In this document: piece by piece, positions 18,520 to 27,929 of the stretch
Position numbering within the stretch: position 1 is the stretch's first letter
How the letters are laid out: every line of letters begins with the position of its first letter
From: Burkholderiales bacterium 39-55-53
Lineage (GTDB): Bacteria > Pseudomonadota > Gammaproteobacteria > Burkholderiales > Burkholderiaceae_C
DNA: 64,000 bases
Assembly (NCBI GenBank): GCA_002282445.1
Contig: NCJK01000007.1
Span: 1 to 64,000, forward strand
Direction of reading: 5' to 3'
Notes under the pieces: model-generated
Seen by the model: only the letters and a program-made list of their open reading frames with translations
Database searches by the model: none
Told to the model about the DNA's origin: nothing
Made by a program: the position numbers and the translations under genes

Positions 18520-19158
18520 ATGTGGAGCAGACGTCAATTCGGTGCAGCGGGAATGGTCGGGCTGAGCGCCCTCGGTCTAGAGACGCAAGCTATTGCAGCA
18601 GAAGCGCCAGAAGAAGGATTTGAATTCTTGCGCTTGAAAACGCCAGTGCCGCGCATGGCAACGCAGCGCGTGGAGGTGGTGAAATTCTTTCGCTATGGAT
18701 GCCCGTTTTGCGCGCAGTTCGAACCCATGGTGGAGAAATGGCGTCAGCAATTGCCGGCGGATGTAAGCTTTCAGTACATCCCCGTGTCATTCCACAGCAC
18801 CGCGCATCAGCAGCTTCATTTGACTTTGCGGCAAATGGGGCAAGTTGGGCGACTGCACATGGCCGTCTATGACGGCGTGCATCGCGAAGGTCAACATTTT
18901 GAATTGTTGAAAGACATCAGCGAATGGATGCACGGGCGCGGGGTGGACCCGATAGCCTTTGAAGCGGCGTGGCACTCACGCGAGGTGGCCAAAGCCATGG
19001 ATCAGGCCAATGCAATCGTGAATGCCTATGGTGTCACCAGCGTCCCGCAGTTTGGCGTGGCTGGTCTTTACCGCACATCGCCCACGATGGCCGGCGGAAG
19101 CAACGCCCGCGTCTTGGAGGTGGTGACGTATTTGTTAGAGCAAGTGCGTCATTCGTAA
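18520..19158 (+). CDS. DsbA-like thiol:disulfide oxidoreductase
   Basis: This 212-residue protein has an N-terminal export signal with a twin-arginine-like SRRQFG and a thioredoxin-like domain with active site CPFC (Cys61 and Cys64, RYGCPFCAQFEP). The cis-proline loop reads TSVPQFG. CPxC next to a DsbA helical insertion indicates a periplasmic oxidase that introduces disulfides. AAGGAG precedes the ATG. The neighbouring pilin has a two-cysteine loop and is a reasonable substrate, though general DsbA activity is equally possible. dsbA is a common annotation for such proteins but several paralogues exist, so I leave the symbol blank. Confidence 0.88.
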   Translation: MWSRRQFGAAGMVGLSALGLETQAIAAEAPEEGFEFLRLKTPVPRMATQRVEVVKFFRYGCPFCAQFEPMVEKWRQQLPADVSFQYIPVSFHSTAHQQLHLTLRQMGQVGRLHMAVYDGVHREGQHFELLKDISEWMHGRGVDPIAFEAAWHSREVAKAMDQANAIVNAYGVTSVPQFGVAGLYRTSPTMAGGSNARVLEVVTYLLEQVRHS

Positions 19159-19172
19159 AACGCAAGCTTAGC

Positions 19173-19191
19173 CGGTGATGGAAAATCACCG
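19173..19191 (+). promoter_or_regulatory. Hairpin holding the ribosome site of the ligase gene
   Basis: CGGTGAT (19173-19179) and ATCACCG (19185-19191) form a perfect 7-bp stem whose loop is GGAAA. If translation starts at ATG 19193, the only purine-rich ribosome site is in this loop, so the hairpin could modulate initiation. Confidence 0.45.
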
Positions 19192-19192
19192 C

Positions 19193-20872
19193 ATGAACCC
19201 GTTTCTTGCTCAAAGCACTTTGGTGCGCAATGTGATTGTGGTCTTGTGCGTGGCCATGCCATGGCTCAACCCATTTGCCAGCAGCCCCTCTACGGCGGTT
19301 ATCCCTTTGCTGGTGAGCTGGATGATGGCTGCGTGTGCGCTGCTGGCGGTGGTGGATCTGCCGCTGGCAAAGCCGCGTTGGTCAGCCGTTGAGGTTGTGG
19401 TGTGTGGCGCGTTGGTGGTTTGGCTAGGGGCATTGCTGATATGGGCTCCACAAGTGGTGGACCGAGCCTTGACGCTGGGGCTGCTGGCGTCACTCGTGTG
19501 TGTGTGGCTCATGGCCGCAGTGGGCCGACGTGCAGCGGTGGATGAGTCGCTATTACGTTGGCTGGTGGCGGGATTGTTGGCGGCTGCGGTTGTCAGCGCC
19601 GTGCTAGGTGTCTTGCAGTATTTGGGTTTGGCGCGCGAGCTGTCACCTTGGGTCAATCAGCCATTGAAGGGCGATGCCTTTGCCAACTTGCGTCAGCGCA
19701 ATCAGTTTGCTTCACTCACCAGCTTAGGCCTTGTGGCCTTGCTGGGTTGGGTGGCGGCACGTGCCAAAGCGCAAAACATGACGTCTAGATGCTGGGCGTT
19801 GGCCTTTGCGTTGTTGAACCTGTTGGCTGCAGGCGTAGCGTGTTCGGTCTCTCGCACAGGGGCTGTGCAATGGGTGTTGGTCGGTGTGTTGATGGCTGCA
19901 TGGGGTTGGCGTAGTGCCAAGCAAGATGCGACATTTGGCAAAGGTTTGGTGTGGTTGGCGTTGGCTACCCCTGTGCTGGTGGCGGTGTGGTCGGTCGTCA
20001 TGCCGTGGCTGGCATTACAAACAACCGGCGAGTGGGGCGCGAGCATGATTTTGCGGGTCACTGGTCAGGCCCAAGACTACGCCGCCTGCGGTGGTCGCCG
20101 CGTATTGTGGGCCAATGTGCTGGCATTGATTGCGCAGCATCCATGGTTGGGTTGGGGTTGGGGTGAGACTGACTATGCACACTTTATGACGGGCTATAGC
20201 AGCCTGCGTTTTTGTGACATGCTGGACAACGCACATGACTTCCCGCTGCACTTGGCGTTGGAGTTTGGCGTGCCGTTTGCGGTGGTTGTGATGGCATTGG
20301 TCGGGTTTTGGGTCTTGCGGCGCAGTCCATGGCGTGAGCAGCAGCCGTGGCGCGTGATGGCCTGGGGATTGGTCTTGGTGGTGGGCTTGCATAGCTCGTT
20401 GGAGTATCCGCTTTGGTACGGCCCATTCCAGATGACTTTGGGTTTGGCCATTGGTCTGCTGTGGGCGCCGACAGATTCGCCTACGCAAGTTGAGGCGCAA
20501 GAGGGCCCCATGCTGATGGCGGCATTGCTCTTCCTCGGGTGTTTGTATGCGGCTTGGGATTTCAACCGTGTCGGGCAGATCTACCGTCAAGCGGCTTCGC
20601 GCGATGCGGCCTACCGAGACAACCCCTTACACCACGCCAAACAATCGTGGCTGTTCAAGAACCAGGCAGACTTTGCTGAGCTGACCACGCAAACCGTGAC
20701 GGCAGACAATGCCGCTGCGATCTATCCACAAGCACGACGATTGATGCACTATTCACCCGAAGCGCGTGTGGTGCAGCGTGTGATTGATAGCGGCACGTTG
20801 CTGGGGCATGACAAAGAAGCGCAGGAATTGGCAGAGCGTTTGGAAGATGTGAAGCAAAACACACCACGCTAA
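19193..20872 (+). CDS. PglL-like O-oligosaccharyltransferase (Wzy_C family)
   Basis: This protein of about 559 residues has roughly twelve membrane segments. Its Wzy_C periplasmic loop contains ITRGWGWGETDYAHF-like sequence and the conserved histidine region DNAHDFPLHLALEFG. HSSLEYPLWYGPF and a soluble C-terminal tail with TPR-like character (YRQAASRDAAYRDNPL) are typical of PglL/PilO ligases rather than O-antigen ligases. The family transfers undecaprenyl-linked glycans to serine or threonine of pilins. Starts at GTG 19175 and ATG 19178 are also possible. It lies two genes after pilA and 4 bases before a glycosyltransferase. Confidence 0.8.
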   Translation: MNPFLAQSTLVRNVIVVLCVAMPWLNPFASSPSTAVIPLLVSWMMAACALLAVVDLPLAKPRWSAVEVVVCGALVVWLGALLIWAPQVVDRALTLGLLASLVCVWLMAAVGRRAAVDESLLRWLVAGLLAAAVVSAVLGVLQYLGLARELSPWVNQPLKGDAFANLRQRNQFASLTSLGLVALLGWVAARAKAQNMTSRCWALAFALLNLLAAGVACSVSRTGAVQWVLVGVLMAAWGWRSAKQDATFGKGLVWLALATPVLVAVWSVVMPWLALQTTGEWGASMILRVTGQAQDYAACGGRRVLWANVLALIAQHPWLGWGWGETDYAHFMTGYSSLRFCDMLDNAHDFPLHLALEFGVPFAVVVMALVGFWVLRRSPWREQQPWRVMAWGLVLVVGLHSSLEYPLWYGPFQMTLGLAIGLLWAPTDSPTQVEAQEGPMLMAALLFLGCLYAAWDFNRVGQIYRQAASRDAAYRDNPLHHAKQSWLFKNQADFAELTTQTVTADNAAAIYPQARRLMHYSPEARVVQRVIDSGTLLGHDKEAQELAERLEDVKQNTPR

Positions 20873-20876
20873 ACTC

Positions 20877-21668
20877 ATGTGCAACATGACCCACGCGCAC
20901 CCCACCCTCTCGGCCATCGTCATCACGCGCAACGAAGCGCATAACTTGCATGACTGCTTGCAGTCCATGCAAGGCTTGGTCGATGAAATCATTGTGGTGG
21001 ACAGTCAAAGCACGGACAACACAGTGGCGATTGCGAAGCAGCATGGCGCAAAAGTAGCGCAGCCCGCAGATTGGCCAGGGTTTGGCCCGCAAAAAAACAG
21101 AGCCCTTGACTTGGCAACTTGCGATTGGGTGTTTTCGATTGATGCGGACGAGCGTGTCACGCCCGAGTTAGCAGGCGAAATAAAAAGCCTTCTAGATACG
21201 GGCGGAGCAGAAGTGGCTTACAAATTGCCGCGCTTGTCTTATTACTGCGGTAAGTTCATTCACCACGCTGGGTGGCAGCCAGACTATGTGTTGCGCTTGT
21301 TCAAACGTGGCACGGCAAGGTTCTCAGATGACCTCGTGCACGAGCGCGTGGTAACCACCCAGTCCGTGGTGGCGCTGCAAAACCATTTGTTGCACTACAG
21401 CTATCTCAACTTCTCGCAAGTGCTCTCTAAAGTGGATGCCTATTCCAGCGCCTCAGCCAAGCAAGCGTATGCCCGTGGCAAGCGTTCGTCTGTGGCCGGA
21501 GCACTCGGCCATGGCGCTTGGGCCTTCTTCCGCACATACGTAATTCGGCGAGGTTTCCTAGACGGCGGTCATGGATTGGCTTTATCTATTTCTAATGCAG
21601 AAACCAGTTATTACAAGTACTTAAAACTTTGGCAAATGCAGCAAGCCGAAAAGGCTGCTGCAAAGTAA
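20877..21668 (+). CDS. Family 2 glycosyltransferase (WaaE/KdtX-like)
   Basis: This 263-residue protein has a GT-A fold: an N-terminal LSAIVITRNEAHNLHDCLQS, VDSQSTDNT and the metal-binding SIDADERVTPEL. It resembles the LPS core beta-glucosyltransferase subfamily (WaaE/KdtX), which also contains enzymes for other envelope glycans. Its position 4 bases after the O-oligosaccharyltransferase suggests it adds sugar to a lipid-linked glycan used for pilin, but LPS core synthesis is an alternative. The start may be the first ATG (20877) or the third codon after it (20886). Confidence 0.85.
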   Translation: MCNMTHAHPTLSAIVITRNEAHNLHDCLQSMQGLVDEIIVVDSQSTDNTVAIAKQHGAKVAQPADWPGFGPQKNRALDLATCDWVFSIDADERVTPELAGEIKSLLDTGGAEVAYKLPRLSYYCGKFIHHAGWQPDYVLRLFKRGTARFSDDLVHERVVTTQSVVALQNHLLHYSYLNFSQVLSKVDAYSSASAKQAYARGKRSSVAGALGHGAWAFFRTYVIRRGFLDGGHGLALSISNAETSYYKYLKLWQMQQAEKAAAK

Positions 21669-21675
21669 ATGCACA

Positions 21676-22152
21676 TTAAGTCGCCACGTAGCTGCCCGAC
21701 TTACCACCATGCTTCTCCAGCAAATGCACATCGGTCATCGTCATGCCTCGGTCCACGGCTTTGCACATATCGTAGATTGTGAGTAAGGACACTTGCACGG
21801 CGGTGAGTGCCTCCATTTCCACGCCCGTCTGTCCTACCGTCTCCACAGTTGCAGTGCAATGCACCGCGTGAGCGACTTCATCAATGGCAAATTCAACAGC
21901 GACACGGGTGATGGCGAGGGGATGGCACAAGGGAATCAAGTCGCTGGTTTTTTTGGCAGCTTGAATGCCCGCAATGCGTGCAATGCCTAACACGTCACCT
22001 TTCTTGGCGTTACCACTTTGGATCAGTGCCAGTGTCGTGGGCAGCATGACAATGCGCCCCGTGGCGATGCCTACGCGTTTGGTGTGGGCTTTGTCGGCCA
22101 CGTCCACCATGTGGGCGAGGCCTTGTGCGTCAAAGTGTGTAAGTGTGGACAT
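21676..22152 (-). CDS. moaC: Cyclic pyranopterin monophosphate synthase
   Basis: This 158-residue protein is the full length of MoaC. It has [18 protein letters not shown] near the start, LIPLCHPL in the middle and [20 protein letters not shown] near the end, which are the family's signature segments. It catalyses the second half of the first step of molybdenum cofactor synthesis, after MoaA. No other mo genes are present here. It converges with the glycosyltransferase gene 7 bases away and diverges from the metalloprotease gene. Confidence 0.96.
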   Translation of the reverse strand: MSTLTHFDAQGLAHMVDVADKAHTKRVGIATGRIVMLPTTLALIQSGNAKKGDVLGIARIAGIQAAKKTSDLIPLCHPLAITRVAVEFAIDEVAHAVHCTATVETVGQTGVEMEALTAVQVSLLTIYDMCKAVDRGMTMTDVHLLEKHGGKSGSYVAT

Positions 22153-22207
22153 GCTTTTGTGTGCAAGGGGTTAACATGAAAGACGCATCATAAGGTCCGT
22201 TGCCCCC

Positions 22208-23803
22208 ATGTTTTCATCCTTGGTTTCATCTCGTTTGCTGCAGCGTTTAGGCGTGCTGAGCGTCTGTGCTGCCATGCTGTTACCGGTTGCGCCCTTACAA
22301 GCCCAAAGCAACCAAAGCAAACTGCCCAATTTAGGTGATGGGGCTGAGGTTCCACTGGGTGTGGAGCGACGTTTGGGCGAGAGCATTGCCCGAGAAATTT
22401 ACCGTGACCCCGACTACCTAGATGACCCTGTATTGGGTGACTACCTCCAATCCATCTGGCAACCCTTGTTGGCCTCAGCGCGACAGCGCGGTGAATTAAC
22501 GGCGGAGTTGGAGCAGCAGTTTGCTTGGGAGGTCGCGCTGATTCGCGACCGCAGCATCAATGCGTTTGCATTGCCCGGGGGCTACTTGGGCGTGCATTTG
22601 GGGTTAATTTCCGCCGTTAGCAGCGGTGACGAACTGGCATCGGTGCTGGCGCATGAGCTAAGTCACGTCACCCAGCGCCACATTGCTCGGATGATTTCAC
22701 AACAAGGGCGTCAAGGTCCTTTGGTGATGGGGGCCATGATTTTGGGTATGTTGGCCGCTAGTCGCACACCGACGGCGAGTGGCATGAGTGCCGCAAACGC
22801 GGTGCTGATCGGCGGCCAAGCCGCTGCGATTCAAAGCCAATTGAATTTTTCACGCGACATGGAACGAGAGGCTGACCGTGTGGGTTACGGCGTGATGACA
22901 GAGGCAGGTTACGAACCGCAAGGTTTTGTCACCATGTTTGAGAAGCTCCAGCAAGCCGCTCGCTTGAACGACAACGGCTCATTCCCCTATCTGCGCAGTC
23001 ATCCCATGACGACGGAACGAATCTCGGATGCACAGGCACGTCAGCAACTATTGCCCGCCAAAGGTCCAGTTCCAACTACGGCCATGCACGCCATGATGTC
23101 AGCGCGTGCGCAGGTGCTGGCCAAGCCTGGTGTGGATGTCTTGCGCACCATTGCCGCACAAGCCAATTCGAGCACCCTCACATCAAGCCCAAAAGCCAAG
23201 CAAGCTGGCGTGCTGTATGGCGCAGTCATGGCCGATATGAAACAACGTAATTTTGCAGAAGCACGTCAGCACCTAGGGCGCTTGCAGGCTTTGGGTGGTT
23301 TTGATGTGAATGCGCAGCGCGCGGTGCGATTGCTTTCGGCTGAACTGGCTTTGGCTGCGGGCGATGCAGCGCAGGCGGTCTCGTTATTAGAAAGTAAAAC
23401 CACAGTCATTGCTAACAACGACCGTGCCACGCGCATTCAGCTGGCACAAAGCCGTGTGGCGACACGCAAGCCAGCGCAAGGCAAAGCCGCCGCCAGCGAT
23501 TTGTCTTTGTGGCTGAGCCAGCATCCACGCGATGCCACGGCGTGGTTGGTGCAGGCCTCGGCTTTTGAGCTTCAGGGCGATGCACTCAGAGCCATTCGCG
23601 CTCAAGCGGAAGCACGTGCGATGGAGCTGGACTACGGAGCAGCAGTCGACCGTTTCAAGGCGGCACAGTTATTGGCGCACCAAATGGCAAGCGAGGGAAA
23701 GTTAGACCGTGGGGGGCACATGGAGGCATCCATCATTGACGCCCGTTTGCGCGACTTAGAGAACTTGCGGCGGGAACAAGCGCTGGAGCGTGGCATCAAT
23801 TAA
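22208..23803 (+). CDS. M48-family metalloprotease with TPR domain (BepA-like)
   Basis: This 531-residue protein has a signal peptide ending near PLQAQS and a zinc metalloprotease domain with HELSH (His149 and His153) and the third-ligand region EADRVGY. A C-terminal TPR-like helical half (about residues 300-510) follows. BepA/YfgC proteins work in the periplasm on outer-membrane protein and LptD quality control; that role is inferred here from domain layout. The last 48 bases overlap the end of the convergent membrane-protein gene at 23756-24115. Confidence 0.9.
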   Translation: MFSSLVSSRLLQRLGVLSVCAAMLLPVAPLQAQSNQSKLPNLGDGAEVPLGVERRLGESIAREIYRDPDYLDDPVLGDYLQSIWQPLLASARQRGELTAELEQQFAWEVALIRDRSINAFALPGGYLGVHLGLISAVSSGDELASVLAHELSHVTQRHIARMISQQGRQGPLVMGAMILGMLAASRTPTASGMSAANAVLIGGQAAAIQSQLNFSRDMEREADRVGYGVMTEAGYEPQGFVTMFEKLQQAARLNDNGSFPYLRSHPMTTERISDAQARQQLLPAKGPVPTTAMHAMMSARAQVLAKPGVDVLRTIAAQANSSTLTSSPKAKQAGVLYGAVMADMKQRNFAEARQHLGRLQALGGFDVNAQRAVRLLSAELALAAGDAAQAVSLLESKTTVIANNDRATRIQLAQSRVATRKPAQGKAAASDLSLWLSQHPRDATAWLVQASAFELQGDALRAIRAQAEARAMELDYGAAVDRFKAAQLLAHQMASEGKLDRGGHMEASIIDARLRDLENLRREQALERGIN

Positions 23804-24115
23804 CACGCCAAACGCAGAGTAAATCAGCGAGCCCAGCAACGCCGAGCCAAATCCGCTGACCCAAAAACCTTCGAGCAGGCCCGCCGCAGCCCAAAACAAA
23901 ACCGCGTTAATGACAAACAAAAACAAGCCCAGTGTGAAAAACGTGACCGGCAAGGTCAGTACCACCAGGGCAGGGCGAACGATCAGGTTGAAGATGCCAA
24001 TGACAAAAGTCGCTGCCATGGCCGCGCCAAAGCCCGTGACCTCAACGCCGCTGTAAAGATGCGCCAAAGCCATCAAGGCCGTGGCATGCAGTACCCAAGT
24101 TAAAAGTAGTTTCAT
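23756..24115 (-). CDS. Phage-holin-family (YvlD/DUF360-like) small membrane protein
   Basis: This 119-residue protein has four hydrophobic segments (about residues 3-20, 30-48, 53-78 and 88-108) and the internal sequence FGAAMAATFVIGIFNLIVRP seen in YvlD-type proteins. Despite the family name there is no phage context. Its function is unknown. Its 3' end overlaps the protease gene by 48 bases in opposite orientation. Confidence 0.85.
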   Translation of the reverse strand: MKLLLTWVLHATALMALAHLYSGVEVTGFGAAMAATFVIGIFNLIVRPALVVLTLPVTFFTLGLFLFVINAVLFWAAAGLLEGFWVSGFGSALLGSLIYSAFGVLIDATLQRLFPPQVL

Positions 24116-24194
24116 TGCAGTGTCAGCATAGCATTGCCGCTATCATCCACACCCCGACTTTCACCCTGCTTTCTAGGTTACCAACTCTAACGTT

Positions 24195-24656
24195 ATGGCT
24201 GGCATTCACATCACCGACATTGAAGCGGCTATCAACTATTGGCGCGAACAAAAGCCTTCGCCCGATGGCGTCACGCTAGCGCCTGAAATTCGTGCGTTGG
24301 CTGAGGTCTATGCGTTGATGATTTACTACCACCACGACGAAGCGGCTGAAAAAGGCTTTCCTAAAAAAGCATATGACGCATGGCTAGGCTGGTACAACAC
24401 CACACCCGATGCGCCCTGCATTGCCATTTGCTCCACCAGCCAAGGTGACGAAGAGTGCAAGGGCTGTGGCCGCACCTTTGAAGAGGTGCAGTTCTGGCCA
24501 GAAATGTCGCCTGGCGAGAAGCGCAGCACATGGCGACGCATCACCATGATCGGCACATCTTGGCGTTTCAACAAATATGCAGAGCGTGCGTTGGCGTGTG
24601 CATCTGTGGATGTGGGTGAGCCGAAAGTCGAGGGTGAAGCTAAGACGGCTGCATGA
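24195..24656 (+). CDS. DUF3717-DUF1289 two-domain protein
   Basis: The first part of this 153-residue protein (HITDIEAAINYWREQKPSPDG, to about residue 70) matches the DUF3717 pattern. The second part (about 74-115) has PCIAICS, then EECKGCGRTFEEVQFW, the cysteine-containing DUF1289 signature that may bind a metal. The two domains are often separate proteins. Function is unknown. The stop codon lies inside the left arm of a bidirectional terminator. Confidence 0.8.
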   Translation: MAGIHITDIEAAINYWREQKPSPDGVTLAPEIRALAEVYALMIYYHHDEAAEKGFPKKAYDAWLGWYNTTPDAPCIAICSTSQGDEECKGCGRTFEEVQFWPEMSPGEKRSTWRRITMIGTSWRFNKYAERALACASVDVGEPKVEGEAKTAA

Positions 24657-24683
24657 AAAAAGCGCACCGTAAGTGCGCTTTTT
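24657..24683. terminator. Bidirectional rho-independent terminator
   Basis: AAAAAGCGCAC (24657-24667) and GTGCGCTTTTT (24673-24683) pair perfectly with loop CGTAA. The A-run and T-run allow termination from both the DUF1289 gene and yaeQ. Confidence 0.92.
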
Positions 24684-24701
24684 CAGTTGGGTGAATGGCA
24701 T

Positions 24702-25262
24702 TTATTTCCAGCGCTCGCACTCAATGTCCACCGTGGTCTTGCCGTTGCTCATCATCACTACACCCTCTTGAACCGTGGCTTGCAGCTGCATGCTGCGCTC
24801 GGCGAGCTTGGCCAAGTCTTGCGACGCGCTGCTAGGGATGCGCCACACCTGCAAGGTGGTCGGCTTGATGAGTTTGTTTTGCATGTTCTTCCACCAGACA
24901 TCGCCTGAACTGGAGAACACATACAACATCACTTGGTCGGCCTTGCTGCACGCTTTGAGCAGTGGCTTTTCTTCGGGCTGACCCACTTCAATCCACAAGC
25001 GTTTGCGGCCCGTGAAATCGGTCAGCATCACATCGGGTTCGTCTGGGTCAGACAGACCTGCGCCGAAAGCCAGTACGCCGTCGCCGCCGCACATGTCTTG
25101 CAGCTGGTGCGCTTGTAGTGACAGTGCAACCAAGCGCACCATCATGCGTTCGTCGGTTTCGCTAGGGTGGCGCGCTAGGGTCAGCGCGTGGTCGGCGTAG
25201 TAGCTGTGGTCAATGTCAGCGATTTGGACGTTCGCTTTGAAGATGGTGGATTTGATCGCCAT
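24702..25262 (-). CDS. yaeQ: YaeQ-family protein
   Basis: This 186-residue protein starts with MAIKSTIFKANVQIADIDHS and contains HPSETDERMMVRLVALSL, both hallmarks of YaeQ. YaeQ has a PD-(D/E)XK nuclease-like fold; LWIEVGQPEEKPLLKAC contains the corresponding Glu and Lys region. A biochemical role is not established. It lies 5 bases after purB and is probably cotranscribed with it. Confidence 0.92.
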   Translation of the reverse strand: MAIKSTIFKANVQIADIDHSYYADHALTLARHPSETDERMMVRLVALSLQAHQLQDMCGGDGVLAFGAGLSDPDEPDVMLTDFTGRKRLWIEVGQPEEKPLLKACSKADQVMLYVFSSSGDVWWKNMQNKLIKPTTLQVWRIPSSASQDLAKLAERSMQLQATVQEGVVMMSNGKTTVDIECERWK

Positions 25263-25267
25263 CTTGC

Positions 25268-26680
<1,413 letters not shown>

Positions 26681-26754
26681 TTAGGTGCTGGGCCCAAGTG
26701 CCATGTATACGCGCTGGCAGATAAAATAGGGCTTCAACAAAAGAGTGACACCGA

Positions 26755-27369
26755 ATGAAACTGATTGGTTCAACCACCAGCCCTTACGTGCGCAAAGTGC
26801 GCATCGTCATGGCCGAGAAAAAACTGGATTTTGACTTTGTGACTGAAGACGTGTGGGCTGCAGACACACAAATCGCGGCATCCAACCCCTTGGGCAAAGT
26901 GCCTTGCTTGGTGATGGAGGGCGGCGAAGCCTTGTTTGACTCGCGTGTCATCGTGGAATACGTGGACACACTCTCCCCCGTTGGCAAGCTCATTCCAGAC
27001 CGTGGCCGTGAGCGCGCTGAAGTCAAAACTTGGGAAGCTTTGTCGGATGGCTTGCTGGACGCGGCGATTCTTGCGCGCCTCGAAGCCACATGGCCTGGTC
27101 GCAAAGAAGGCGAACGCAGCCAAGCATGGATTGACCGTCAACTCAAAAAAATCGACGACAGCTTGGCCGCGATGGATCGCGCCTTGGCAGAGCGCAGCAA
27201 CTGCGTGGGCATTCAAATTAGCTTGGCCGACATCGCTGTGGGCGTGGCGGTGGGTTACTTGGATTTCCGTTTTGCCAACATCGATTGGCGCGGACGTCAC
27301 CCTAACTTGGCCGCTTTGTATGAGCGTTTGTCTCAGCGTCAGAGTTTCAAAGACACCTTGCCGACTTGA
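26755..27369 (+). CDS. Glutathione S-transferase family protein
   Basis: This 204-residue protein has an N-terminal thioredoxin-like GSH-binding half (KLIGSTTSPYVRKVRIVMAE, cis-Pro GKVPCLV, then FDSRVIVEYVD) and a C-terminal helical half (GIQISLADIAVGVAVGYLDF). Ser7/Thr8 before SPYVRK suggests a Ser-type class like YibF. The substrate is unknown. A terminator follows. Confidence 0.93.
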   Translation: MKLIGSTTSPYVRKVRIVMAEKKLDFDFVTEDVWAADTQIAASNPLGKVPCLVMEGGEALFDSRVIVEYVDTLSPVGKLIPDRGRERAEVKTWEALSDGLLDAAILARLEATWPGRKEGERSQAWIDRQLKKIDDSLAAMDRALAERSNCVGIQISLADIAVGVAVGYLDFRFANIDWRGRHPNLAALYERLSQRQSFKDTLPT

Positions 27370-27386
27370 TGTGTGTTTGAATGAAC

Positions 27387-27411
27387 AAAGCCCTTCGTTG
27401 AAGGGCTTTTT
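27387..27411. terminator. Rho-independent terminator between convergent genes
   Basis: AAAGCCCTTC (27387-27396) and GAAGGGCTTT (27400-27409) form a perfect 10-bp stem with a GTT loop, followed by T residues. It can serve both the GST gene and the nine-gene operon arriving from the right. Confidence 0.9.
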
Positions 27412-27452
27412 CTTTGGCTTCTTGACTTAGGCCTTCGAAAGATGAGGAGGCT

Positions 27453-27920
27453 TTAGCTGTTGGCACGTTTCTTTAGCCAACGCATCAAGCCACCGACCAC
27501 TGGCAACTTTTCATACAACTCTTCAGCTGCATCCCAATAGTCGCGATGCACAGCCACACGCCACACGCCAGCCTCTTCGCGCAGCACAAAGTGGGTTGCC
27601 CCGCGAATGATTTGGGTTGCGCCCTTATCCATGCGCGGCATTGAGAAGAAAAAGTCCCAGGTCACAAAGCATTGCGCGCCGTTGTGCACTTGTTGGTTGA
27701 TCACAAAGCGTGGTGCATCCAGTGCTTCAAACATGTGCGTGAAGATGTGCTCTATGGCTGCGATGCCTTGCACCTCATTGAAGGGGTCTTTGAACTGCGC
27801 GTCTGCGGTGTAGAGCTGCGCAATCTGCGCCACGTCGCTGGGCTGCAGGTGTTCAAAAAAATGCACCACGCGTTGCAGCGCAGCTTCTGGGGTGTCAGGG
27901 TGGTTGATGTGAAGTGACAT
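27453..27920 (-). CDS. NTF2-like (SnoaL-type) protein, last gene of LitR operon
   Basis: This 155-residue protein has a single NTF2-like cone fold: VVHFFEHLQPSDVAQIAQLYT, FKDPFNEVQG, then the TRGATHF-type strands. Such proteins are either small isomerase/hydratase-like enzymes or binding subunits, and this one cannot be assigned. It follows the SDR gene by 9 bases and is the ninth and last gene of the operon that starts at the glutathione peroxidase. A terminator lies downstream. Confidence 0.88.
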   Translation of the reverse strand: MSLHINHPDTPEAALQRVVHFFEHLQPSDVAQIAQLYTADAQFKDPFNEVQGIAAIEHIFTHMFEALDAPRFVINQQVHNGAQCFVTWDFFFSMPRMDKGATQIIRGATHFVLREEAGVWRVAVHRDYWDAAEELYEKLPVVGGLMRWLKKRANS

Positions 27921-27929
27921 GAAGACCTC

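Noticed and set aside
23756..24115. Prophage remnant suggested by a phage-holin-family match
   Set aside because: The YvlD-like family is widespread in bacterial chromosomes, and there are no other phage genes, attachment repeats or composition change nearby.
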